Below are positions 40,176-51,361 of a DNA stretch of 64,000 nucleotides, piece by piece; the first letter of the stretch is position 1, and each line of letters opens with the position of its first letter. The notes under the pieces are model-generated. The model had not been told where the DNA came from and ran no database searches. It worked only from the letters and a program-made list of their open reading frames with translations. The stretch comes from Euclidia mi (lineage: Eukaryota; Arthropoda; Insecta; Lepidoptera; Erebidae), in the NCBI GenBank assembly GCA_944739405.2, contig OX123209.2:14092217-14156216 (forward strand), given 5' to 3'. The position numbers were made by a program, and so were the translations under genes.

Positions 40176-42968
40176 CTATATATATGTAATCCATCAAAAT
40201 ATTAACGGACTCATAAATAAATCGGACTTACTTTCTGTAAATTTAGAAGAACTGAAATTAGTTGATAAACTTATGGATGTCATTTGCGTCACAGAACACA
40301 ACATGACTGAAACAGACACCTCACAAGTAAATATTCCAGACTATATATTAGCAGCTTGGTATACTAGGGAGAATAGACATGGTGGTTCCTGTATATTGGT
40401 AAGGTCTCAACATTCGTATAAAACTAAAAATGAAATAAAAAAGTATTGTCTAGTTAATGTTTTTGAATGCTGTGCAATTGAACTTACAGTATACAAGATT
40501 GTTATCGTGTGCTTGTACAGACCGCCTAAAAATGATAAAATATCATTCACAAATAAATTTAAGATCATCATATGCGGCGACTATAACATTAACATATTTA
40601 AAAATAACAATCTCACTTCTAGGTTTAAAGAGTTGGTGTTTGGTCATAATTTAAAATTTGAATTTAATAAACCTACTCGAATGGTCAGTGGATCATGTAT
40701 TGACAATATCATTCACAATATCAAAGAATGTAGTCATGAAATCGTAGAACTAGCACTCTCTGATCATAGTGCTCAACTTCTGAAATGTCCTGTAAAGGTA
40801 TCTTCTAAAATTAATTATTACTACGTATTCAAACGTAATTACTGTCAGGAAAATATGGAAACATTTAATAATTGCATAAATAGTTTACATTTTACTGATG
40901 TGTATGAAGCAAAGTTGGCTAGTGATGCATTTGATGTTTTCTACGATAATTTTAAGCTATTTTACGATCTCTGCTTCCCAATGGAAAGGAAAAGAATATA
41001 TACTAATAAAAAACAAAAGTGGATTACTAAAGGTATAAGAACATGTTGTAAACAAAAAAGAAAATTATTGTGGCAACATAGATACCGACAGCAGAAAATA
41101 AAAGATTGTTTAAATTATACTCAAAACGTCTGGCAAAAATAATTAAACTAACACAAAAGACACAGAATAGCTATCACATTAATAATGCTTCGAACAAATG
41201 TAAAGCTAGCTGGAAAATAATAAATAATAGAAGCATATTCTACAAACAATATATAAATAAAATAAAAACACATAATGGTATTATTAGTGACCCGCAGGAA
41301 ATAGCTGATACATTCAATAATCACTTTATTGACCAAATTAATCTGACCAGTAAAGGGATTAATTATGCATATACACACCCATTGAAAAATGCACAGTGTG
41401 GTTCACTATTCTTGAAACCTACAAATGCTGTTGATATCTATAATATAATTAGATCATTAAAATCAACTAATAGCACTGGGTACGATGACATCAACACGCG
41501 AGTTTTAAAATATGTAGCTAGTGGTATTTCTTCGATATTGAGTCATATATTTAATTTATGTATGGAAGATGGTATATTTCCTGATCAATTGAAAATTTCT
41601 ATTATAAGACCTTTATTTAAAAAGAAAGACAGAGAAGATCTCAATTTCTACAGACCGGTGGCCCTCTTACCAATATTTTCGAAAATTTTCGAGAAAGTTA
41701 TTGGTAACAGTCTGAGTTCATATTTTGAAGATAACAAAATCTTTACCGACGCGCAAAAAGGGTTTCGTAAAAATAAATCCATTAACTTGGCAATATATGA
41801 GTTTCTCGGACATATAATGAATAGTGTTGACAAAAAGGTACAAGTAAATGCTTTATACATGGATATGTCAAAAGCATTCGATTATGTAGACCATAAGATT
41901 ATGTTACACAAATTAGAGAAATACGGCATCCGAGGTAACTCATTAAGCCTTTTAAAATCTTATCTTACAAGGAGGCATCAATTTACCCAAATAAATCGAA
42001 TTTGCACCGTAACTAAAATCGAAAAGACATATTCATCAATGCTAAGAGAGACTCACTATGGGGTACCACAAGGCAGCGTGCTAGGACCGTTGCTTTTCCT
42101 TATATATATAAATGACCTGCCAGAATCAACTGATCATCCTATGATTTTATTTGCCGATGATAGTACAGTAATTTATAAAAGTATGGACATCAAATGCTAT
42201 GAAAATGAAATCAATAATTCTTTATATAATATCATAGACTGGCTAAATTCTAATAATTTAATTATAAATTTTGACAAAACTAATATTATGACATTTTCCA
42301 CTAGACAAAATAAGAAAAACACTGACATTAATATTCATTATGACGACAAAATAATTAAGCAAGCTGACCAAACAATATTTTTAGGTTTACATTTAGATAA
42401 AAACTTGACATGGCGACATCAAATTGAAAGGGTTTGTAAAAAGCTAAATCGGTATTCATATACACTATACATGTTACGTAAGGTAGTCAACAGAAGTGTA
42501 GTATTAACTGCCTATCATGGGTTTGTCGAGACTGCGCTTCGATATGGCTTAATCTTCTGGGGTAACTCCTATGGTAACGAAGATGTTTTTAAAGCACAGA
42601 AAAAATGTATACGCTCTATATGCAATTTACAGCAAACTGATAGCTGCAAGCATTACTTCAGAACATTGAACATTCTCACATTACCGTGTTTATATATTTA
42701 TGAATGTGCAGTATTTCTAAGAAATCATATGAATCTATTCGAGAGCTGCAATAATGCGCGTAATCCCCAAAAATTGCGTATACCAGTATCACGAACGGTT
42801 TTATATAGTAGAAGTATATTTACAATGGCTCCAAAGGTGTATAATAAGCTGCCCAAATATATACAGGAAATTCAATTGCTTGGACAGTTTAAAATTGCCC
42901 TTAAACAGTACTTAATTCAAAAGGCGTACTATTCAGTTACTGAGTACCTTAATGAGAAACATTTTTGA
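40153..42968 (+). pseudogene. LINE ORF2: AP endonuclease and reverse transcriptase, one frameshift
   Basis: 40153-41142 gives the endonuclease (VIHQNINGL, VICVTEHNM, IIICGDYNINIF, SGSCIDNII, LSDHSAQLL). A few dozen residues seem lost between RPPKNDKISF and KFKIIICGD. At 41106-41142 the frame shifts by one and the reverse transcriptase runs open to 42968: FYRPVALLPIFSK, YMDMSKAFDYVDH, GVPQGSVLGPLLF, ILFADDSTVIY (catalytic DD). The C terminus ends YLNEKHF. Apart from the shift and the endonuclease deletion, the copy looks recent. Confidence 0.85.
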
Positions 42969-43330
42969 GTCCGATTTGTTCATGCCTCCATTGGTTATAT
43001 TATATTTTATTTGAATGAATTGAATATTTGAATGAATTGAACATACATAAAACTATGATGACATTTTATAATTTGACATTATGTACTTAATTCGATTTTT
43101 TTAATTAGTATCCTGTTTAAATTTCATGATGAATGAGAAACATTTTTAAGTCCGATTTGTTCTGTTCATGCCTCCATTGGTTATATTATATTTTATTTGA
43201 ATGAATTGAATATTTGAATGAATTGAACATACATAAAACTATGATGACATTTTATATTTTGACATTGTGAACTTTGACATTATGTACTTAATTCGATTTT
43301 TTTCATTAGTATCCTGTTTTAAATTTTATA
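42951..43330 (+). repeat. 181-base tandem duplication in the LINE 3' UTR
   Basis: AATGAGAAACATTTTTGAG at 42951 recurs as AATGAGAAACATTTTTAAG at 43132. The following sequence is nearly identical apart from a 5-base TGTTC insertion and a short addition near 43260. The duplication includes the last coding codons. Confidence 0.85.
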
Positions 43331-43790
43331 TTATGTGTTATTTTCCCTTTTTGCATGCTGCCTCACCAGCAAAACATGTGATTCTAATTATAAACTATTG
43401 TAAAACTCACTACCATGTTTTAGCAAAAATAAATGAATTTGAATTTGAATTTGAAATTTGAAATTTATATTGTAGTACACACTCATTATACGACAGTCAA
43501 CGAATACAGTTGTTTCCTTATACTCCCGCCGCCCATCCACACATTGCATGGCGACCCTGCCAGTGCTGCCCTTGGGCAGCGCTCGGCGTAGAATATAATT
43601 ATTCCAAAAAAAAATATAACTATGTGGATCCGATAATCTGACGACATGGCAAGAATTACGGCAAAAATGAGCAAACAAAGGAACAAAATTTTGAAGAAAT
43701 GACATTGGATAGATTTATTGAAGAAAGAAAATTATACAATAAACTGTAAAAGAATAGCTGAGATATTCTGGACATGGAGAGATTTTTATG

Positions 43791-43955
43791 AGATGGATGT
43801 ATTTTGCTGGGAGCCGGGAGATGTTCGAGTCAGATGATGGATTTTGCTGGGCGCTGGGAGATGAACGAGTCAGATGACGGATTTTTTTGGGTGCTGGGCG
43901 TTGTTCGAGTCCGATGATGGAATTTGCGAGGCGTTGGAAGATGTTCGGGTCGAGA
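43791..43955 (+). repeat. 40-base minisatellite, about four units
   Basis: Units end at 43830, 43870, 43910 and 43950 with GTTCGAGT/AACGAGT/GTTCGGGT, each containing GGATTTTGCTGGGCGCTGGG variants. Period exactly 40, units diverged. Confidence 0.85.
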
Positions 43956-45557
43956 GGACTCCGTTACTTCTACGTTGAACAAGGTTCAAAACCGAAAGGC
44001 AAGATTAGAAACGAGTAAAGGTATTCAAAATTTATGTATCATTTTTCGGAAGGTCAATAAAAAATTTCTAGTGTGTATTGAAATCTAGCCAAAACGATAA
44101 TTTTTTATTAAAGGTAACTATTTTTTTTTGTAAAAGCCGGAAACAGAATTTTTATCTTATTTCTATAATTGGTAATTTGTTTGCTCATTAAATAGATTTT
44201 TTTATAATTTTTATTTAGAGGAATATTATAAGTAATCAATTATATTATTGACTTATTTTATGTTAATATTAGTTTTATAAAAGGTTCGCTAATGACAATA
44301 TGACTGAAGTATTATTCAATTTTAAATATATTTTTTAATGTTTCTTTACTAAAATTTAATAAATACCTAATGAGTTAATTCTTTAAATGTCCGATTTGAA
44401 TACTATATAGGCTTTTCCCTAATATATCGAGTTATTTTTGTTTCATAAAGAATCAAGTGTATTTTAAAAGCTGTTTATGTAACAGATAATTATTGTAAAT
44501 TTATAAGTACAATAAAAATAAATTAATTAAATTGGTAAAAGCAAATTTCAAATAATGAGAGATTATTAATATGAACTTATAATGTATTCGATTTTTAGAA
44601 TCAAGTTTAGAATCCAATATGATGCAGGTGTGCAAGTATGCGATGCATTCTTAGGTCTCGAAATTCAACACCGTTCATTACTGAGAACGACACTTTGTTT
44701 ATAATTAGCTTATCTTGTAATGACTTGTAACAGTTCGAAGTTTAAAAGTTTTGATATTGAAATACGCATTTGATTTTTATGGTTTTGAGATATAGATATA
44801 TTTTAGTATGAGTATGGCATTTTAATTTATGAGATTATGGAATGGAAAGGATTAATTGATGGAAAATCGATTTGGATAGAAGTAATTAGATGGTTTTGTT
44901 TGTAAAGGTATAGATTTTTGATAAGTAGGGAATGATTTTGTTTAGAAGGTTCAAGTACGCAAAGGACTGATCACCCAATAGCAACAGAACTCTTTTAAAC
45001 TCAATTATTCATTTCGAACGAGATTATGTGTAGTGTTACTGAATGCATTTGGATGTATAAATGATAAAATAAGGTACACAATTAATAATGGTACAATTAA
45101 GAACAGTCCTTCATTTTGATCATGGCAGTAAGCGAGTTCTTCTCCGTGAAAATTGTTGGAGATGTAAAAATGTCTTAAATATTGTTCTTAAATACATGTT
45201 CTATATGAGATATAATTATGATGAGACGAATATGATGATTTATATGTAATAAAGAAGAGTACCTAAGTGAGATGTAATAAAATGACCGGGCCCGGGTCTA
45301 AAAGAAATAATGTATGTACCAAAACCAAAAATATGAGGTAGGTATTGTGATGACTTGACTAAGTATAATTATTAAAGATATATAGATAATGAGATATATG
45401 GCGAATATGTAGAAATTGTGATGGAATTAAATAAGGATTTTTATCGTTGAAAAGATTGGTAATGCCAGCGAAATATATTATTATATTAATGTAATTTAAA
45501 AAAAATGTAACAAGGTCAATAAAATTTATAATTTTATAGTTACTATAAATAATATAT
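43956..45557. other. 1.6 kb AT-rich DNA without recognised genes
   Basis: No open frame of note, no motif seen. Near 45556 the phrase GCATAGGGTTCCCACCA occurs twice, 21 bases apart. Confidence 0.5.
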
Positions 45558-45616
45558 GCATAGGGTTCCCACCAGGTTGCATAGGGTTCCCACCAAGAAC
45601 TTAGGGTCCCAAGCCA

Positions 45617-46223
45617 CCCCCCCGTGGGATCTCCACCTTGTCGTGGTGGGGGGGCTCAGTAACCGTGGATTGGTTACCCGCGGTGAAGCGAAGAGGGATC
45701 CAGGAGGGGACGCTCCGCGTGGGCTTGACGGGGCCTGCGCAGGATGCGTCCAACGGTGCGGGTGCGGGGGACAGTTCTGTCTGTCCCTCGCAGTCGGGTG
45801 CGGTCGCGGGAGGAGAGGCGTGTCGGTGTTGCGTTGCCGCGCGCCCTATCTCCCGCGACCAAATGGGGGCGCACCATCGTTGCGTCGCGGTGGGGCCGCA
45901 GAGGAAGAGGAGATGCGGTGTTGCGTTGCCGTCCTCCCTATCCTCTGCGGCCGCTGAGAGTTTTGGCGGCGGAGCCCAACACCTTCATCCGCCGCCAAGG
46001 GGGTTTTGTTCGGGGCCCGCCTGACCATCTGGCGGGCCAATACCCGTCGGGGGGTAGCGACGAATGCTTATGTGAATCCCTACCCTCCGACACACGGGTA
46101 CATGAGGAACACGGGTTGGTTTTTAGTCAGTAAGAGTCAGACAGTCCCCTTCGTCCTTCCCCCGGGGCGGAGGGACTCCATGAGGATTTTCCAACCCGAC
46201 ACCAAAAAAAAAAAAAAAAAAAA
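45617..46223 (+). mobile_element. GC-rich retroposon, full copy with poly(A) and target duplication
   Basis: GGGTCCCAAGCCA flanks it at 45604-45616 and 46224-46236. It starts with a C run and CGTGGGATCTCCACCTTGTC and ends in 20 A (46204-46223). Internal text GTGTTGCGTTGCCGYSSKCC is duplicated. The last 120 bases (GGTTTTTAGTCAGTAAGAGT, CCCCCGGGGCGGAGGGACTC) match the ending of common lepidopteran retroposons. It has no polymerase or known protein, so it must be mobilised in trans. Copies at 802-1138 and 52677-52858. Confidence 0.85.
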
Positions 46224-46289
46224 GGGTCCCAAGCCAACCTCACCTGCAAGTGGTGCACCTGCCGATCAACGGACGAGGCTCTGGCAAAC

Positions 46290-46421
46290 AAAATGTCCCA
46301 ATAAGCGGCAATAGGCTCGCCACCTATTACGTGGGATCAAAACACTGGCCAAAAGTGGGCATTTAATAAGCCTCTGCCTACCCCTTCGGGGCAACAGGCG
46401 TGAGTCTATGTATGTATGTAT
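46290..46421 (+). mobile_element. SINE type C, 3' fragment
   Basis: GGCAATAGGCTCGCCACC, ATTACGTGGGATCAAAA, CTGCCTACCCCTTCGGGG, CAGGCGTGAGTC and (TATG)n: the last third of the SINE complete at 52119-52524, with an ending closer to the RTE version (CAGGCGTGAGTC). Confidence 0.85.
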
Positions 46422-46845
46422 AAATAAGAATGCATACGGAAACAACATTGTATTACAAATATATTTCTTACTAATATAAATTTATTGAAAACATAATTTT
46501 CTTTTTTTATCTTGCGTAACATTGTACCATATTATTGTCATTAAGCGACCTTTAGAATCTAAGAAAAGTTTATTAAGTATTTTGATTGATATTCGTTAAA
46601 TAAATGTTATATTCGTTAAATAAATTGCGATAAATTCGTATATTATTTTATGAGAATGAATATGTTTACTTTTTTATATTCTTATTTATTTATACAATAG
46701 CAAAATTAAATTAAATGCGAGATGGTTTTGTGAAATTATTAATTATATTATTTATGTAGGTACATATTTGAATTATTGGAAATGCATTCATTGTTATTTA
46801 GTGATTAAAATTAAAATTCTTTATTGCGTTATAAAAAAAATTTGT
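46422..46845. other. AT-rich, no gene recognised
   Basis: Short frames only. The next feature begins with the CATA tail of the RTE element on the minus strand. Confidence 0.5.
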
Positions 46846-48915
46846 ACATACATACATACATACATACATAGACTCACGCCTGTTTCCCGGAGGGGTAGGC
46901 AGAGACTACGGAACGCCATTTGCAACGATCCTGACATACCTCACTTGCTTCACTCACTCCCATCAAGTTTCTCATGCATGCTCTTCTGTTAAGGGTACTT
47001 CTGACTTGTCCTTTTTTCAGAATGTCTCCAATCTGGTCAGAGAACGTCCGCCTAGGTCTTCCCCTTTGTCCTGTTCCATTCACACTTGCCTTATATATCT
47101 TCTTTGTCAGTCTATCGTCATCCATCCTCTCCATGTGCCCAAACCATCTTAACATGCCTTTCTCAATGCTTGTCACTACATCTTCTTTTACCCCACACCA
47201 CTCTCGTATCACACAATTCTTTACTCTGTCGGTTAAAGACACACCACGCATACTTCTCAGTGCTCTCATTTCTACAGCATTTATTTTACTTTCAAATCTC
47301 TTCTGCCATACCCAACTTTCACTACCATACATAAGGGTAGGCACCATGTAGTAAGATTCAACTTGCTACAATCGTACTGCGTGTGTGACGTCACAACTAA
47401 CACGCCACTATGTACAGCCAAACGTGCCTTTTTGGACACGTTCTGACTGTTCATAAACGCTTTCAGAGCTCCATTCACACTATTACCTGCATTAACTCTC
47501 CTTTCAATATCTTCTTCATTCTTACCATCTCTTGTAAACAACGTACCTAAGTAAACAAACTCATTCACTTGTTCCACTCGCTGTCCATCGATCAAAACAT
47601 TACAAGCCGTAACGCATTCCTCCTTTTCAAAAACCATAACTTTCGTTTTACTTACATTCACTTTCATTCCTTTCCTCTCTAACGCACGATGCATGATTGT
47701 TACCATCTCCTGGAACTCCTCCGTTGAAGATGCAAGTATAACCTGATCATCAGCATAAAGGAGGCATTTGACGACTAACCCATTCATCCTTAATCCGCAG
47801 TCACTATGTTTTAAATCTTGCAAACAACTGTCCATGAAGAGGTTAAACAGCCACGGCGACACTACACATCCCTGACTAACACCTTTCTCGATGGTAAACC
47901 AGTCAGTGTATGCCCCGTTTATCCTCACACAAGCTCTAGAATCCTCATAAAGGGATTTCAGAGCTCGAATAAGGCTGCTGTCCACCCCATTCATTGACAG
48001 CACCGACCACATTTCATTCCTCACCACTTTATCGTAAGCCTTTTCCAAATCCACGAATGCGCAATAGACCTTTTGACCTTTGGCCAAAAACTTTTCGGCT
48101 ATGCTTCGCAAGTAAAAAACCTGATCCGTGCATCCCATACCCTTTCGGAATCCCGCTTGTACATCCCATATTTTCTTGTCGGTTACTTCCATAACTCTTT
48201 CAATAAGTACCTTTGCATACAATTTGCCAACAATGCTGAGAAGGCTAATGCCTCTATAGTTTTTGCAATCTTGTTGCGAGCCTTTTCCTTTATAAAGAGG
48301 CACAACTACAGCTCTGGCCCAGTCATTAGGTACTCGGCCGGTGGTCCAGCACAAGTTATATAACCGCTGCAACTGACCAACTATGACGCCCTGTCCAGCC
48401 TTCAGCATTTCGACTGTAATCCTATCATATCCTGCAGCCTTACCTACTTTCATACTTCTCAGTGCCTTCACGACCTCATCCACGCCAATAACGCTTTCAT
48501 CATTGCTATCGTTACCATTCTTTTCAGCTATCGGTGTCTCTATCGCCGACCTTTCAAATAAACTTTCAAAATACTCTTTCCATCTCTTCAGCACGCAAGA
48601 TTCATCATTTACTATCTTTCCATTCTCGTCTCTGATGGATGTGTGTTCTGAGGATTGAGTTCTTCCTCGATCTGCACGAACGGATTTCCAGAAAAACTTA
48701 ATGTTTCTCTGGAAATCGTTAGATAATCTGCTATCAAATTCATCTTTCTTTTCCTCTTTTTTCCTTTTAACCATTTCTTTCACTATTCTTTTTGACCTAA
48801 CAAACTCCTTTCTTGCTTCATCTATGTCTACACTCGTTGCTTTTCCCATTCTTTCATTTGCTCTGGCAGCCAACCAATCTGACCAAGCAAGCCAAGTGGA
48901 AGACAAATACGCGTA
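46846..48915 (-). pseudogene. RTE-type LINE, reverse transcriptase and C terminus, 5' truncated
   Basis: The most complete copy of this family here. On minus, from 48915: WSDWLAARANERMGK, the linker, then KNYRGISLLSIVGKLYAKV, VQAGFRKGMGCTDQVF, AFVDLEKAYDKV (motif A), GVSQGCVVSPWLFNLF, KCLLYADDQVILAS (catalytic DD). Then the same region as at 37.5-38.2 kb, ending [14 protein letters not shown], stop, and (TATG)n (46850-46871). The frame is open for 541 codons to 47281, where a 53-base insertion (47344-47396) breaks it; the rest is open from 47347 to 46874. The endonuclease domain is absent because of truncation near 48915. Confidence 0.9.
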
Positions 48916-49739
48916 CGCTTAAGGACGTTCCGAAAGGTACTTAGGAACAATTACAATAACCAATAAAACCGGCAGCGGTAGACAGGCAAGCGATAAGGGA
49001 ACAAAGACATACTTCCCTTCTCCCCGCCCTTCCACCACCTCCTGCTCTGCGTCGTGTGGCGCTGCGCGTGCGGCTCTTATTATAACCATTCTATACTGCT
49101 CTCAAAAACTTACCAAAATGTAATTATATTGTAGTAGGTATGGTTACATCATGTCGAAAAAGTATAATAAACGGCACAATAAATTGTTACTGATTCCGTT
49201 TTCTTCATGTCGATATAACTTTTTTCGGATGAACATTTCAGTTTCGCCGTCGTACAATAAAATGATAAGATGGTTATGGCCCTTCGATTAACATAGGTTT
49301 TAAAGTGCTGCAAGGGTGAGGACGTTTTGAACATTGTTCTTTGAAGTAAATCCATGCAGTACTTTTTGAGTTCATCCCGGATATAAGGACAAACAGACAA
49401 AAATTCTAAAAACTATATTTTTGGCTTCGGTATCGATTGTAGATCACACCCCAAGTATTCTTTAAAAAAAATATTCAATGTGCAGTTTTGACTTTCCTGC
49501 CATTTTATTATATGTATAGATTGTGTAATGTACATATGTACCTTTTTAAGTACAGACACAGCTACTATGAAAGTTAAAAGGTGTTTTACCTACTTAACGT
49601 AATCTACGTAACGTAACGCCTCATTATTTGCGAATAATGTATTATTCCCTTGATATAAAATACTTATAAGAAATGAAGATCCAATGTCGACAATATTGTA
49701 GGTATACCGTATACTTATACAAAGATATTTTGGTTATCG
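48916..49739. other. No gene; contains inverted copy of a dispersed repeat
   Basis: 49185-49350 is the inverted copy of the repeat at 33650-33805. The rest has no feature I recognise. Confidence 0.55.
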
Positions 49740-49882
49740 CCATATTTAACTCCGTCGGCCCAAATACGTCCTCATTTGCCGCTTCGTTTACCGCTATTGT
49801 GGGGTCGTGGCGTGCACGACGTTCTGTCGCGCCGCCCGCCGCGCCGCTCGCCGCTTAGACCGATTCGTGAACAGGTCCTTAC

Positions 49883-50210
49883 ACGAACAGCGTAATGTGC
49901 TGGACACGCATAATTTCGTAGCCATATCTCGTTTCTTATCTCCTGTGGAACGTCTTGCAGTAAACCAGGTAAAATATTAACAAAAAAATCCAAATACATA
50001 TCCGCATTTAATATATGCGGCAACTCAAATGGGCCAATGATTTGTCCGTTAATAATGCCAGACCATAAATTTATTTTAAACTGATACTGCGATCGGTCTT
50101 CACGTATCAATCTTGAGTTTTCAAGTTGCCAGCTGTGTAAATTGTGGAGGTTCAAGAAACCATCCTTTTGACACGTTGACTCTTATCAAAATAATTTTGG
50201 TCTTCTCTCA
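49883..50210 (-). pseudogene. N-terminal half of a mariner-like (DUF4817-type) transposase
   Basis: On minus: NLHNLHSWQLENSRLIRED, NLWSGIINGQIIGPFELP, YLDFFVNILPGLLQDVPQ and PAHYAVRVR, which is the catalytic-core segment of this family around the second aspartate. In NYACPAHY the usual DG(A/C)PAHY aspartate position reads YAC, so this copy has lost it. The frame then enters GC-rich insertion sequence. The matching C-terminal half lies at 15860-15963. Further upstream on minus the sequence is degraded. Confidence 0.75.
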
Positions 50211-50271
50211 TCTTTCGTAGCATTATGCGACAAAATGTTATGCTCGCAGCAGCGTCCCTTGGCATTAATGT

Positions 50272-50525
50272 TTAAACCCTTTGAAGTCTGTTTGTTTGTT
50301 TTTCGTGTGAGTGTGTGGCCAACTCTGGTGTCGGAGTTTTCAAACCGCCCAAAGGCCTCCGACATGGCCTAACGATCCTTATCCTTAGACAAGAACCGGG
50401 ACCGACAGCTTTACGTGCCCTCCGAAGCACGGTAGCACTCAGATGTAAATGCCACACGATGATGGTCACCAATCCGAATGGCGACCTGTGCAAGCGTTGC
50501 TTAACTTTGCCGATCTTTTAGGAAC
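50272..50525 (+). repeat. Common lepidopteran interspersed repeat (unclassified)
   Basis: GTTTGTTTGTTTTTCGTGTG, CTCTGGTGTCGGAGTTTTCA, GCCTCCGACATGGCC, GACCGACAGCTTTACGTGCC, GAAGCACGGTAG. A shortened relative with GGGACCGACAGCCTAACATA and GCGAAGCACGG lies at 57865-57905. I know it as abundant but cannot give its class. Confidence 0.55.
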
Positions 50526-51361
50526 CGCAAGCTAAGGCTCGCTATGAGCGCTACAATTGATAATGAGAGGGATATTATAATTCATGCCTTTTTGAAATTC
50601 TGTGTACGGACTTTTGAGGTATAGCCGCTTTGGCCGGTACGCCGTGAAATAACACATAGGACCTACCAGGGTCTTCTGCGACTATTACTAGCACTTCGGC
50701 TGCATTGTGTCGGGCGAGCATTTCCCAAGTACCAAACTATACTCATTACATGAGAGCAACATCCTACTGTTCTTAAACCAACAATATAATTGTAACAATA
50801 ACTTTTAATTGCATCCCGCCCATTCATGTTTCTTTCTGCGACTATAAAAACAAAATGTGTTTTATTTGAAGTATGGCGAGAATTCATCATCATCTTCGCT
50901 CTCACTAGCATCCGGTCTCTCAACCCTAGTGTTTCTTACATCCCTGGCACGATCTTGCGTTCTCAATTGTCGTCGCCTCATTACATCCGTCGCCAAACTT
51001 ACCAATTCAGGAGGGACGTCTTCATCATTCATCCATATTTCGTTCAGTGGGTGTCCCATCTCCCACTGTTGTCCCTCCCTACGACCCCGGTTCGGATACC
51101 CACCCCTACGTGCATTCTGTCCTTGCACACCCCTGACACCCCTTCGGCTCCCCCTTCGCCCACTCGCTCTTCTTCTATTACTGCGTTCATCTCTATCACG
51201 CTCATCCGTATCACGCTCTCCAGGGGACACATACAATGAGTGTATCCGGGGCAAAAAACTCATCAGCCAGCTGCTCCCCACCAATCTCCTCGTCCTCAAC
51301 GCCCTGCAGCGGCTCCCCACCAACCTCCTCGTCCTCAACGCCCTGCAGCGGCTCTCCGAAT
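50526..51361. other. Unclear region with overlapping open frames
   Basis: A 167-codon frame on minus (51365-50862) is Arg/Glu-rich and ends DDDEFSPYFK. Another frame reads an 11-residue unit GEPLQGVEDEE(V/I)G twice from a 33-base tandem repeat at 51288-51354. Neither resembles a known family, and none can be chosen without transcripts. Confidence 0.3.

Larger units (their letters stand above)
38276..43465 (+). mobile_element. Nearly full-length LINE with SGNH/esterase-like ORF1
   Basis: Flanked by TATATTGT at 38268-38275 and 43466-43473, an 8-base target duplication lying in the right target repeat of the RTE copy, so it is younger than that RTE. Contents: about 700 bases of 5' leader after a T run, ORF1 38985-40175, ORF2 40153-42968, and a 3' UTR with a 181-base tandem duplication. 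It ends AATAAATGAATTTG plus (GAATTT)n. Jockey/CR1 group by its reverse transcriptase. Confidence 0.88.
15964..49878. mobile_element. 33.9-kb insertion splitting a mariner gene; probable expanded PIF/Harbinger-like element
   Basis: Left end GGCCCTGTCACGA (15964 on) and right end read on minus GGACCTGTTCACGA (49878 down) align with one mismatch and one gap. Both are followed by GC-rich DNA with the unit GCGAGCGGYGCGGCGGGCGG (16111 on plus; 49831-49850 on minus). GTAA (TTAC on plus) flanks both ends (15960-15963, 49879-49882). Removing the interval and one target copy joins two halves of a mariner transposase in frame. TAA-type targets and such GC-rich termini suit PIF/Harbinger. The contents are mostly later insertions. 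A DDE_Tnp_4 pseudogene at 36.3-37.5 kb could be the element's own transposase. The alternative is two independent copies of a mariner-plus-MITE repeat. Confidence 0.5.

Noticed and set aside
45556..46133. Several 130-codon GC-rich frames
   Set aside because: Overlapping frames in all phases of a poly(A) retroposon; GC-rich DNA lacks stops.
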